From positions 1 to 52,425 of the IMG/VR virus record IMGVR_UViG_3300012927_000008: 52,425 bases of DNA. One strand, written 5' to 3'. Origin of the DNA: a virus. Below the pieces are notes generated by a model. The model did not search any database and had not been told where the DNA came from. It saw only the letters and a list, made by a program, of their open reading frames with translations. A program made the translations under genes and the position numbers. This document shows positions 25,646 through 32,897 of this stretch, piece by piece; the stretch's first letter is position 1, and each line of letters starts with the position of its first letter.

Positions 25646-26551
25646 TCAGGCCGTTGTGCCGCCGGTGAGCTGGATCTTGGCGCAGGCGCCGCTGTAGTTG
25701 TAGGTGATGACGCCAGCCGTATTGACCACCGTCATGTTGCCGGTCGGCTGCACGTCCAGGACCGTGACCGGAAGCGCACCACCACCCGCCAGCACGATGC
25801 CGCCAGAGGCATAGGTGCCCGGCGAGGCTGCGGCCAACTGCGTGACCACGATGGTGGTGGAGGTGATGCTCACCACCGTGAAGGCACCATTGAAGGCTGA
25901 GGTCGAAGTGCCGCCGGTATTGACCACGCCCGAGACGTTGATGTCGTCGCCGGCATTGATGAAGCTGGTGAGATCTGTCCCGACCGTGAATGTGGTCTGG
26001 CCGCCACTGGTGGACGCCCACACCGCACCCGTGATCGTGGTCTGGGGATAGGTGGCCGAAAAGGGAATGAGCCGCTGGCCGGTGAAATCCCAACTGACCT
26101 GCTGGTTCAGTTCACCGCCTCGCAGATTGATGAGGGCTGGATCACACGCCACCGCGATACGGGCACGCGAACCGAGCGGATACCAGTTGAGGGACTGGCC
26201 GGAGCCGGACGTCGGCACCGGATTGCTCGGATCATTGACCATGTTGTAGCCCTGATCGAACACGCTGAAGCCAACGAGCCCAGTCGAACCCGTCAGGGCG
26301 GTGGCGCGGCCGAGGCTCATGCCGAGCGCACTGCGGGGACCGGAGGCGCTGATCGGCGGGATATAGGCATAGATGCCGATACCGCCCCACATGGGGACGG
26401 TCTCGTTATTGCTGACGATACCGGCCCGCAGTGCGAAACGGGTCGCGGGATCGGGGTCCGCCTGACCCTGAATCATGCCAACGGACGATGCCCCGTTGAA
26501 CAGGCCCTGACCGGCGGTCGTCAGGTTCGGAAATCCGTTGGTGGCAACCAT
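25646..26551 (-). CDS. head decoration/structural cement protein with FCCH-type insert
   Basis: A 301-residue product. The N-terminal half (QGLFNGASSVGMIQGQADPDPATRFALRAGIVSNNETVPMWGGIGI) is typical of the structural protein encoded just before DUF2184 capsids. Around residues 180-255 it carries TFTVGTDLTSFINAGDDINVSGVV ... GTYASGGIVLAGG, a small beta domain like the inserts in the J and sheath proteins here. It is probably a capsid surface protein. Confidence 0.7.
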   Translation of the reverse strand: MVATNGFPNLTTAGQGLFNGASSVGMIQGQADPDPATRFALRAGIVSNNETVPMWGGIGIYAYIPPISASGPRSALGMSLGRATALTGSTGLVGFSVFDQGYNMVNDPSNPVPTSGSGQSLNWYPLGSRARIAVACDPALINLRGGELNQQVSWDFTGQRLIPFSATYPQTTITGAVWASTSGGQTTFTVGTDLTSFINAGDDINVSGVVNTGGTSTSAFNGAFTVVSITSTTIVVTQLAAASPGTYASGGIVLAGGGALPVTVLDVQPTGNMTVVNTAGVITYNYSGACAKIQLTGGTTA

Positions 26552-26588
26552 GTTAAGTGACTCCTGCGATCAAGTGTTTGTCGGGCGA

Positions 26589-27449
26589 TCAGTGCGGGCG
26601 ATGCCAGGTGCCGGTAGCGCGCAGCGTGTGGCCCGCCATGTCGTTCATCCAGCTTTCGGGCTGACCCTCCCATTCGATGATGGTGTGGCCGCCGGACTGA
26701 CGCTCGATCTTGCGGAGATGACCGGCTGGGACATCGACGCCGCGCCGCGCCGCCGTGATGCTGTCGGCATAGACATCGTGCAGGATCGTATCCAGCATCG
26801 CGTCATCGCTGACCGCCGACAGTCGCGCATCCTTCCACTTGGGCGAATGGCTCTGCAGCTTGGCACCGAGACGGCGCTTATACTGGGTCGGGGTCTCGCC
26901 TTCGAGCGGGCCCGGCGCACGATCGCCGAAAGCTTGAAAGGCCGGATCTGCCGATTCTTGGATGGTGGCGAAACGCTCGCGGTCGGCATCGGCGATGATC
27001 GAAGGCGCGCGGGCATTCATGCCGGCGATCTGGGCACGCAGCGCAGCGGCTTCGGCGCGGCTGATCGGAGCATGGTCGGCCATCGAACCCTCGTCCTCAT
27101 CTTCGTCCTTGCGCTTGGCATCCTTGCGGTCCTCACGCTTTTCGGACTTCTCTTCCTTCTCGTCCTCATCCTTGCGATCGGCCGCAACCTCCTTGGGTTC
27201 GCCCTTCTCTTCGATCTTTTTCTCGTCCTCGGCGTCGGCCTTGGGCTCTTCCTTCTCGGACTTCTCCTCCTCGTCCTTCTTGGCCGAGTCCTTGCGGTCC
27301 TTCTCTTCGAGCGCATCCATGCGGGCATCGAGGCGGCGCGAGCCCTCATCCATTTTCGAACAAGCGTCCTTGATCATGTCGGCGAGCGCGCCGAGCATCT
27401 TTTCGCTGTCGGAAATCTCGGTGTTCTTATCGCCCTGCTCTTCAGCCAT
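26589..27449 (-). CDS. highly charged head protein, scaffold candidate
   Basis: A 286-residue product. Residues 45-125 are almost entirely Lys, Glu, Asp and Arg (EEKSEKEEPKADAEDEKK and so on), forming a long charged helix. The C-terminal 150 residues (GALRAQ-type helix, ETPTQYKRRLGAKLQ, MLDTILHDVYADSITAA) are helical. It lies between the DUF2213 gene and the capsid genes, where scaffolds are found. No signature proves scaffolding. Confidence 0.6.
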   Translation of the reverse strand: MAEEQGDKNTEISDSEKMLGALADMIKDACSKMDEGSRRLDARMDALEEKDRKDSAKKDEEEKSEKEEPKADAEDEKKIEEKGEPKEVAADRKDEDEKEEKSEKREDRKDAKRKDEDEDEGSMADHAPISRAEAAALRAQIAGMNARAPSIIADADRERFATIQESADPAFQAFGDRAPGPLEGETPTQYKRRLGAKLQSHSPKWKDARLSAVSDDAMLDTILHDVYADSITAARRGVDVPAGHLRKIERQSGGHTIIEWEGQPESWMNDMAGHTLRATGTWHRPH

Positions 27450-27461
27450 GGTAATGCTCCG

Positions 27462-28568
27462 TCAAAGATGCGCGTTGGACCGAGCCTGCGCCTTCATGGC
27501 GAAAGCGGCGGCGTGGAGGTGAAGGATATTGAGACTGTTCGATTTTTTGGTGGTGACGATCTGGATGATTTCGGCATCCATGACGATGCCTTCCATTTGG
27601 GCGTCGGCGCTCTCGATGCCGGTCGGAGGACCGGCCTTGTCCCAAACACCTGCTGGACATATTGCGACGTGATCCAGCAGTGAGGGCTTCCCCTCTATCA
27701 ACATCACTTTGCCATCATCCAGCTTGATCCGTTCGTTCGCGGTCGGATCTGCGAAATTGACTGCAGGCGACGTAGACATGGGATTTTCCTGCATTTCCTT
27801 CGCCACATCATCATCGCGGATTTTAGCGATGCCCCAAACCTCATCGGGCTTGTCAGCGCGGAAATAAGGCAAGAATATCGCCCCGACCTTACGATCATGA
27901 AATTCATCGTGGTTGAGTAATGATTTCTCAGGATGCTCATAAATCACGTCAAGGCCATTGCAACGAGCAAGGAAATCATCGGTCATATAGATCGATGGAT
28001 CGCGCCAGCAAAACTCCTTGCGGTTATGTCGGTATGCGATGCCGGTCCCCGTGATCCTGATCGCGAACAGCCAGACATTCTCGTACCGTTGCGGGCTCGC
28101 GAGCTGGCCGGCCGCCATTGCGCGCGCTACGCCCAGTTCATCCATGTCGAGGCGATCGAGAGCCACACGGACACCGGGATGCAGGGGTTCTGGAGCGCCG
28201 CCTACGGGAGCCCAACTGTAGCCGTCATGTTCCGCCAGATCGAGTTTCGGCATGAACTGTTCGGGCAAGCGGCACAGGAAAGTCGAGAAGTCTACATCCT
28301 CGGGTTCTGCCGGCGCCTCACCCTCAATGGCCGGAACACCCATTTGCGCAGGAGCGATCGTGCGCGTCCACAGACGCAAATCCTTGGCCTCAACTTCAAT
28401 GTCGGCCTCTTCCAATGTCTCGCGGATCGCGGCCTGTTCGGCGGTCTCGTCGCCCTCTAGCTTGCCGCCGGGCAGGCACCAAAAATCGGGATAATCTCCG
28501 CCATTGCCCCTCCGCAGAAACAACGCGGTATCGCCAACCAGGAATAAAATGCCGGCAGCGCGGATCAC
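27462..28568 (-). CDS. Nudix hydrolase domain fused to DUF2213 head protein
   Basis: A 368-residue product. GTG 28568 starts VIRAAGILFLVGDTALFLRRG, as Nudix phage proteins begin. The frame upstream is only the reverse of tnpB. GKLEGDETAEQAAIRETLEEADI is a Nudix box (G-x5-E-x7-RE-x2-EE), with Asp in place of its last Gly. From about residue 160, RYENVWLFAIRITGTGIAYR ... GLDVIYEHPEKSLLN ... DHVAICPAGVWD matches DUF2213, a head-gene family proposed to contain the prohead protease. It thus combines predicted pyrophosphohydrolase and head maturation roles. It lies beside the scaffold-like gene and only 24 bases from the tnpB stop. Confidence 0.82.
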   Translation of the reverse strand: MIRAAGILFLVGDTALFLRRGNGGDYPDFWCLPGGKLEGDETAEQAAIRETLEEADIEVEAKDLRLWTRTIAPAQMGVPAIEGEAPAEPEDVDFSTFLCRLPEQFMPKLDLAEHDGYSWAPVGGAPEPLHPGVRVALDRLDMDELGVARAMAAGQLASPQRYENVWLFAIRITGTGIAYRHNRKEFCWRDPSIYMTDDFLARCNGLDVIYEHPEKSLLNHDEFHDRKVGAIFLPYFRADKPDEVWGIAKIRDDDVAKEMQENPMSTSPAVNFADPTANERIKLDDGKVMLIEGKPSLLDHVAICPAGVWDKAGPPTGIESADAQMEGIVMDAEIIQIVTTKKSNSLNILHLHAAAFAMKAQARSNAHL

Positions 28569-28591
28569 GACAAAGACTATCCCCCGAGGAT

Positions 28592-29724
28592 TTAGGCGGT
28601 TACTATTACCTTTGAACCGCCAAGGGAGCAAGTGGCACTTAATGCATCCATTTCCATGAAGGATTTGGCTCCCCCAACGGGAGGCTGGCACTCCAGCCCG
28701 ACACGGAGAATATTTCGAGCCGCATTGACGTCGCGATCGTGCGACGCCCCGCAGTCCGAACATTCCCAATGCCTCATTCCAAGCCCTGCGATACCTCTCG
28801 GCCTCGACGCTGGCAAAGAGCCGCACGCCGAACAGGTTTGGGAACTGTATCGCTCATCGGCCTCAATAAACACTGCTCCGTGCCTTCTGGCCTTGTACTG
28901 GAGCATATGCCGGAACGCCGACCAGCTTGCATCCAGAACGGATTTGGCCATTCTGGTTTTTGCAAGTTGGGCGGCGTTCACATCGCCGATAACGATCAAA
29001 CTATTTTCACGGGCAATCTTGGTGGATTGTTCGTGGAGGTGGTGCCGCCTGGAATTGGCGATCTTGGCATGGATGGCAATGACACGACGCCTATTGCGCG
29101 CTCGCTGGGCAATAGCGAGGATGGTTTCATACTGGCGGTAATGTTGAAGCGCTGGAATTTTACGGCCATCACTGAGCGTGGCGAGATCTTTAAGACCGAG
29201 GTCGATCCCGACGGCGTCACTACCGAGCGGCAGATCATCCATAACCTCGCATTGGAAGGTGACATACCAATGCCCGCGCGCATTTTGTACGAATGCACCA
29301 GCCTTGAACTCACCCCCGATCTCGCGGGATTTCCAGAATTGGAAGCGGCGCTTGAGATAGATCGCTGCATCCCCATCGACCTTAACGGCGCGCGGGATGA
29401 ACGGAATCCATCCGAGCGAGCGCTTTGAACCGAAACTAGTCCGGAAATTAGGGCATTTTTGTTATTATCTCTGGAGGTAATAAAATTACGACAAATTGTC
29501 TGAGCAGTATCAGAATGTATTCCAAGTTCAGATGCTGAACCTGTAACCAATTTTATCAAATCAAAGGATGCAGGTCGATAAATTTTACATCCAGCACGCC
29601 ATCTACGTTCATATTCGCGTTGCGTGGAAACACAGAAGTTCCATACTTGATTACAAGCTATGGCATGACGATTAAGATATTTATCTCCTCTCTTGACCCT
29701 GTACTTGAATGTGAGGATGCTCAC
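28592..29724 (-). pseudogene. tnpB: tnpB (IS200/IS605 OrfB-type RNA-guided nuclease), frameshifted
   Basis: The N-terminal part (from 29724: MSILTFKYRVKRGDKYLNRH ... NFITSRDNNK, 89 residues) is in one frame. After a run of five A on the coding strand (29456-29460) the homology continues in the -1 frame (KCPNFRTSFGSKRSLGWIPF ... to 28592). The joined product is about 377 residues, a normal TnpB length. Visible features are GIDLGLKDL (RuvC-I Asp), GDVNAAQLAKTRMAKSVLD where most TnpB have Glu, a CSACG ... CSDCG zinc ribbon, and HDRDVNAARNIL (RuvC-III Asp). No tnpA lies nearby. It is either a broken gene or one relying on frameshifting. Confidence 0.8.
28592..29724 (-). mobile_element. tnpB-only element (IS200/IS605 superfamily), ends not fully resolved
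   Basis: The tnpB gene stands alone between the rightward island and the Nudix-DUF2213 head gene. The right end probably lies near the hairpin at 28595-28621, which overlaps the tnpB stop region, as IS605-type right ends and guide RNAs do. The left end cannot be fixed by eye. Elements of this type lack terminal inverted repeats and target-site duplications. Confidence 0.6.
28595..28621 (-). repeat. hairpin at the 3' end of tnpB
   Basis: A perfect 7-bp stem GGCGGTT / AACCGCC with a 13-base loop covers the last codons of tnpB. In IS605-type elements a subterminal hairpin marks the end, and the guide (omega/re) RNA overlaps the tnpB 3' end. That role here is inference. Confidence 0.5.
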
Positions 29725-29761
29725 TTTGGGTCCGTCCTGTTGTAATCAGGCTGATCAAGAG

Positions 29762-29791
29762 CGCACCACTGAATTGGCGTTCGGTGGTGCG
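29762..29791 (+). repeat. inverted repeat upstream of the rightward island
   Basis: An 8-bp stem CGCACCAC / GTGGTGCG, extendable by a U-G and a G-C pair, is followed 6 bases later by ATTTTTATCAT. TATCAT (29803-29808) resembles a -10 box. It may be an operator or terminator-like hairpin in the leader of the gene at 29844. No good -35 box is seen. Confidence 0.4.
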
Positions 29792-29843
29792 TTCGCAATT
29801 TTTATCATGCTAGAGATAGAAGCGCAATGCAGGAGATAGATTG

Positions 29844-30194
29844 ATGATCAAGACCAGAATCGTCGAAGTCGCGCAGGTCAACGGCCAGACGGTCGAGACC
29901 GAATTGGGCTATACGCTATTGGCCGAGGTGCCGATCGAGAAGAAGGCACCGCCCGTCCCGAAGGATGGCGAACTGCCGCCATCGCCCTTAGTCGTGCGCG
30001 TCAATGGCGAGCCATTCTTCGTCATCGGCCACACCTGGGACATGACAGCGAGCCGGGAGATTTCCCGCGCCGAGGCGGCAACATTGGTCCTGATCGTCCA
30101 GAAGCTACCATCCGCACCCAGCATCGTGCGGGCACCATCCGGGACGCTCGACAAGCTCAAGCTGATCATCCCGGAGCCAGGCATCTCGAATTGA
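29844..30194 (+). CDS. hypothetical protein, first gene of the rightward island
   Basis: A 116-residue product. ATG 29844 is preferred to TTG 29841 because AGGAGAT lies just upstream. It has a small beta domain (VRVNGEPFFVIGHTWDMTASREISRAEAATLVLIVQKL). No known family. It is read rightward, against the surrounding late genes. Confidence 0.65.
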   Translation: MIKTRIVEVAQVNGQTVETELGYTLLAEVPIEKKAPPVPKDGELPPSPLVVRVNGEPFFVIGHTWDMTASREISRAEAATLVLIVQKLPSAPSIVRAPSGTLDKLKLIIPEPGISN

Positions 30195-30358
30195 CCACCA
30201 GCCGCATCTACCGCTCCCGCTGGCTTGTCGGGGCCTTCATCCTGACGCTGCCGATCTGGCTCATCCCGGCATTGCTGTGGATTGGCTGGCGGGAAGCAGG
30301 CCGCGATCTGTTTCGGGAATTGCCGGCCGCGATCCGCTGGACGATACGCGGTAAATAA
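30191..30358 (+). CDS. small membrane protein, 55 aa
   Basis: The TTG start overlaps the previous stop (TTGA). The product has one or two hydrophobic helices (WLVGAFILTLPIWLIPALLWIGW) and a basic C-terminus (RWTIRGK). Function unknown. Confidence 0.5.
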   Translation: MTTSRIYRSRWLVGAFILTLPIWLIPALLWIGWREAGRDLFRELPAAIRWTIRGK

Positions 30359-30402
30359 ACTGCACGTTGGGCGTTGACATGATGTCCGACGTGCAGTATC
30401 TC
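30359..30402 (+). promoter_or_regulatory. candidate promoter inside a 9-bp inverted repeat
   Basis: ACTGCACGT (30359-30367) and its exact complement ACGTGCAGT (30389-30397) flank a perfect -35 box TTGACA (30374-30379). Seventeen bases later comes TATCTC (30397-30402) at the -10 position. The -10 match is weak, but the spacing is ideal. It lies 44 bases before a small gene followed by an HTH regulator, which makes autoregulation plausible. Confidence 0.5.
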
Positions 30403-30445
30403 CAGTTTTAGAGCGGCGAATGGGCCGACAGTCTGGAGACGAGAG

Positions 30446-30619
30446 ATGGTCAAAACCCGCGAGATATTCACCTTTCTCCGCCCGAACGGCGAGGAGGTCA
30501 AAGCCGAGATCGTGGTGGACATGCGCTCGCTGGCGTTTGGCCTTGCCAACAAGGCATTCCGGGCTGGCCGCGAGCGAGCAAAGATGGCCGAGGGCGCTGT
30601 CATAGTGACGCTGCTGTGA
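30446..30619 (+). CDS. hypothetical small protein, 57 aa
   Basis: The ATG follows GGAGACGAGAG. The product MVKTREIFTFLRPNGEEVKAEIVVDM ... VIVTLL resembles in style the N-terminus of the 29844 product (MIKTRIVEVAQVNGQTVE). It overlaps the HTH gene start (TGATG). No family was recognised. Confidence 0.6.
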   Translation: MVKTREIFTFLRPNGEEVKAEIVVDMRSLAFGLANKAFRAGRERAKMAEGAVIVTLL

Positions 30620-30870
30620 TGACCGGCCCTGAGTTCAAATCCATCCGCCAATCCCTTGGCCTCTCAGTCAGCGGTCTGGCCATGGCGTTAGGCTGCGGCA
30701 AACGCACCGTCATGCGGATCGAAGCGGATGGTCCGACGCGGATGGCCGAGCTGGCGATGCGGTATTTTTTGATAGCGCGCACATATCGAGAATATCATGC
30801 GGCTGAGGATATCGTGACGCAGATATATTTGGCCAACAAAATGGACGATTTGATGGAGGATACGCCGTGA
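30619..30870 (+). CDS. HTH (XRE-like) DNA-binding protein
   Basis: An 83-residue product. FKSIRQSLGLSVSGLAMALGCGKRTVMRIEADGP is a helix-turn-helix of the XRE/Cro type; GLSVSGLAMALGCGKRTVMRIE aligns with the two central helices. The rest is helical. It probably regulates the small island genes, perhaps through the inverted repeat at 30359-30397. Confidence 0.75.
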   Translation: MTGPEFKSIRQSLGLSVSGLAMALGCGKRTVMRIEADGPTRMAELAMRYFLIARTYREYHAAEDIVTQIYLANKMDDLMEDTP

Positions 30871-31184
30871 CTGGCATGGTGGAGAAAGTTGCGCGGACGA
30901 TGTATGAGAGTAATGCGCTCCGGGCCACCCAGCTCGCCGATCCCATATCTATCGAAATGCCAGACTGGCCTCATGCCTATAATGCGTTGAAAGAACACTG
31001 GCGCGGACATGCTCGTGTCGCGATCGAGACCATGCGCGAACCTACCGTTGAAATGCTTGACGCTGGCCTCTCTGGCTTCTGGGCATACGATAAACTTGAG
31101 GGGTCGCCATTTCCGCCCACATCACAGCGCCGCGTTGCAATGCGCCGCGCTCACATGTCCATGATTGATGAGGCATTGAAATGA
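30867..31184 (+). CDS. hypothetical protein, paralogue of the gene at 2650
   Basis: A 105-residue product from GTG 30867, overlapping the HTH stop. MVEKVARTMYE, ARVAIETMREPTVEMLDAG and MSMIDEALK match the order of blocks in the 2650-2955 product. It is a member of the same unknown phage family. Confidence 0.72.
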   Translation: MTGMVEKVARTMYESNALRATQLADPISIEMPDWPHAYNALKEHWRGHARVAIETMREPTVEMLDAGLSGFWAYDKLEGSPFPPTSQRRVAMRRAHMSMIDEALK

Positions 31185-31381
31185 GCGAGGAAACAATGGC
31201 CTATCCAGAGATAGCAACTGGTTCTAATTTGGATCAAATCGGTCTGATTTTTGGCATTGAACCTAGATGCTATGGCGAAACAGATGATGAGTATCGGAAG
31301 AAGATTTTAGATTTGATTAATGTCACCCCTGTATCAAGGGCAAATGCATTAAGACGCCTGTGGTTGTTCTTTAATATATAA
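31181..31381 (+). CDS. hypothetical protein, 66 aa
   Basis: The ATG overlaps the preceding stop (ATGA). GSNLDQIGLIFGIEPRCYGETDDEYRKKILDLI resembles the small LDxIGxxxG ... ETDxEYRxRIL motif that also occurs in baseplate J-type proteins. A relationship is possible but not claimed. The codon use is more A+T-rich than in its neighbours. Confidence 0.6.
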   Translation: MSEETMAYPEIATGSNLDQIGLIFGIEPRCYGETDDEYRKKILDLINVTPVSRANALRRLWLFFNI

Positions 31382-31413
31382 TATCCTGTTTGTCGAACTT
31401 GGGAGTATGAATC

Positions 31414-31620
31414 ATGATAATCTTCGCCGCCTTCATGTGCATGGCCACGGGCTCAGGCACGCACTGTAACCAACTAGATCCCGGCCGCATGACTTTTGGC
31501 GGATACGCGCCCGGCGCCGTCTATCGCAGTGCGGCCGAGTGCCGACGCTCGCTGCCCCGCCACATCCCGTCCGACATTCGGTTCATATGTCTGAGCCGGC
31601 ATATCGATACTTGGAACTGA
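31414..31620 (+). CDS. hypothetical protein with possible signal sequence, 68 aa
   Basis: ATG 31414 follows GGGAG. It begins with a short hydrophobic stretch (MIIFAAFMCMATGSG) and has four Cys in total, which fits a small exported protein. No family was recognised. Confidence 0.55.
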   Translation: MIIFAAFMCMATGSGTHCNQLDPGRMTFGGYAPGAVYRSAAECRRSLPRHIPSDIRFICLSRHIDTWN

Positions 31621-31630
31621 GGAGGCCGCC

Positions 31631-31804
31631 ATGCAGAACTTCACCATCACGATGCAGAGCCAATTGCTGATTAAGGATGATGATCGCCCCCACCAGATCA
31701 TCATCGAGACCGTTGCGGCCGAAACGCTCGCTGAGGCCATCGCGGCTAGCCAGAAACGCTGGGCGGCACCGGATTATGTGCTGGTTAGTGCGGTGGTGGC
31801 GTGA
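31631..31804 (+). CDS. hypothetical small protein, 57 aa
   Basis: ATG 31631 has GGAGG ten bases upstream. The product is MQNFTITMQSQLLIKDDDR ... ETVAAETLAEAIAASQKRW, an alpha/beta miniature domain. It overlaps the next start (GTGATG). Unknown function. Confidence 0.55.
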   Translation: MQNFTITMQSQLLIKDDDRPHQIIIETVAAETLAEAIAASQKRWAAPDYVLVSAVVA

Positions 31805-31908
31805 TGTGGCGCCTAGAAGCATTCGTGATGGGCTGCGGTTATTACACCATCGCTCTCATCATCATTCAAGCCGTTCGATGGGTCTATCACAGATACGTGG
31901 GGCTATGA
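31804..31908 (+). CDS. very small membrane protein, 34 aa
   Basis: The ATG overlaps the previous stop. One transmembrane helix (FVMGCGYYTIALIIIQAVRWVY) ends in basic residues. A further 16-codon frame at 31905-31955 overlaps its end but is too short to call. Confidence 0.45.
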   Translation: MWRLEAFVMGCGYYTIALIIIQAVRWVYHRYVGL

Positions 31909-32014
31909 TGATCCATATTCTCATTATGCCCGGTGGTGCTACCCTGTTCGGATAAAGCATGTATCGCATGCTCGGCGGACGATAACCCATTCTATAGCCA
32001 AGAGGATAAAAACG

Positions 32015-32191
32015 ATGAAAAGCAGTCGTGAACTACAGCTATTGATTGATCTGGCGCGCAGTGAAGGCCGCCGTGAAGTCGCATTTCCCGATGGCGAGTA
32101 TCTGCTTGATGCGACCATCAGGCTGACCGGCATACGGGCGGTCTCTGGCCGGAATGTGCGGTTTGTGTTGCCATCTCAGGTGGCAGCGTGA
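32015..32191 (+). CDS. hypothetical small protein, 58 aa
   Basis: ATG 32015 follows AAGAGGAT. The product MKSSRELQLLIDLARSEGRREVAFPDGEYLLDATIR ... VLPSQVAA is compact alpha/beta. It overlaps the next start. No family was recognised. Confidence 0.55.
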   Translation: MKSSRELQLLIDLARSEGRREVAFPDGEYLLDATIRLTGIRAVSGRNVRFVLPSQVAA

Positions 32192-32385
32192 TGCATACCC
32201 TCATCCACAACGCGCGGCAGACCGGTCTATGGCTGTGTGCGCTCGCCCTGTTCATCGGATACTGCATCTTGTGTGCGATTGGCGTGATTGCGGTTGCGGC
32301 ATCGGTTCTGATCCGCGTGGCTGTCTTTTGCGCTGTCTGGGTGGTTCGTTTGGTCGCCATGCACCGGGTCTTGCCGGCGAGTTGA
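32191..32385 (+). CDS. small membrane protein, 64 aa
   Basis: ATG 32191 overlaps the previous stop. A long hydrophobic region (LWLCALALFIGYCILCAIGVIAVAASVLIRVAVFCAVWVV) would span the membrane twice. Function unknown. Confidence 0.55.
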   Translation: MHTLIHNARQTGLWLCALALFIGYCILCAIGVIAVAASVLIRVAVFCAVWVVRLVAMHRVLPAS

Positions 32386-32897
32386 GACTGGGCTAAACAA
32401 ATGGGGCCGCAGAGGTGATGTCTCCACGGCCCCGGTATGTGTGCCAGGCCGTATTAGGCCTTCATTCCGGGAAACTCAAGCCCGGTTTTTGATTCCTATC
32501 TCAACCGCGACATCACCGGAAAGAATGGATCGGCCGACGTGGGACGCCGAGTTAATTCCGGCAAATCGCGAGAGCCACAACGAGATGGGCATTCTCGTTA
32601 AAAGGCCGGAAAACGCTCGGCAACTTTGCCCCGTGATGAACGGGATCGGTTCCGGCTCCCGATGCCCCGATAGGCTAAGGATAACTGCGGCTCTACAAAT
32701 GGCGTAAATCCAATAACGCGGCTCCCGGCAGACAGGGAGGGCCACCCATCCCGGCGAGATGTAATCGCACCGCAGCACAAAGAGCGTTCGGTAATCGGTA
32801 GGTGTGATCCCCTCTGGTCGATACGGGAACTAGCCCCGTAGCAGCGGCCACCTAGAGCGGAACCCGAGGAATGTTCTTTTGAGATGGAGACCTGATC
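32386..32897 (+). other. 512-base non-coding stretch rich in hairpins
   Basis: No frame here has convincing coding character; the open frames on both strands are composition shadows. Visible hairpins are GGGGCCG/CGGCCCC (32403-32433), a bulged nine-bp stem at about 32641-32669 (CGGG-ATCGG with CCGAT-G-CCCCG), and ACGGG/CCCGT near 32821-32838. It lies between two rightward genes. A structured leader or non-coding RNA is possible; no known family was recognised. Confidence 0.45.

Noticed and set aside
28566-28826. 86-residue N-terminal extension of the Nudix-DUF2213 gene
   Set aside because: It overlaps tnpB coding sequence in another frame, has no Nudix-family match, and Nudix phage proteins start at the RAAGILF segment.
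29762-29791. Rho-independent terminator before the rightward island
   Set aside because: No rightward gene lies upstream to be terminated and the T-rich part is interrupted. Kept only as an inverted repeat.
32441-32707. 88-residue rightward frame in the non-coding stretch
   Set aside because: No ribosome site, no recognisable fold, and codon use unlike its neighbours.
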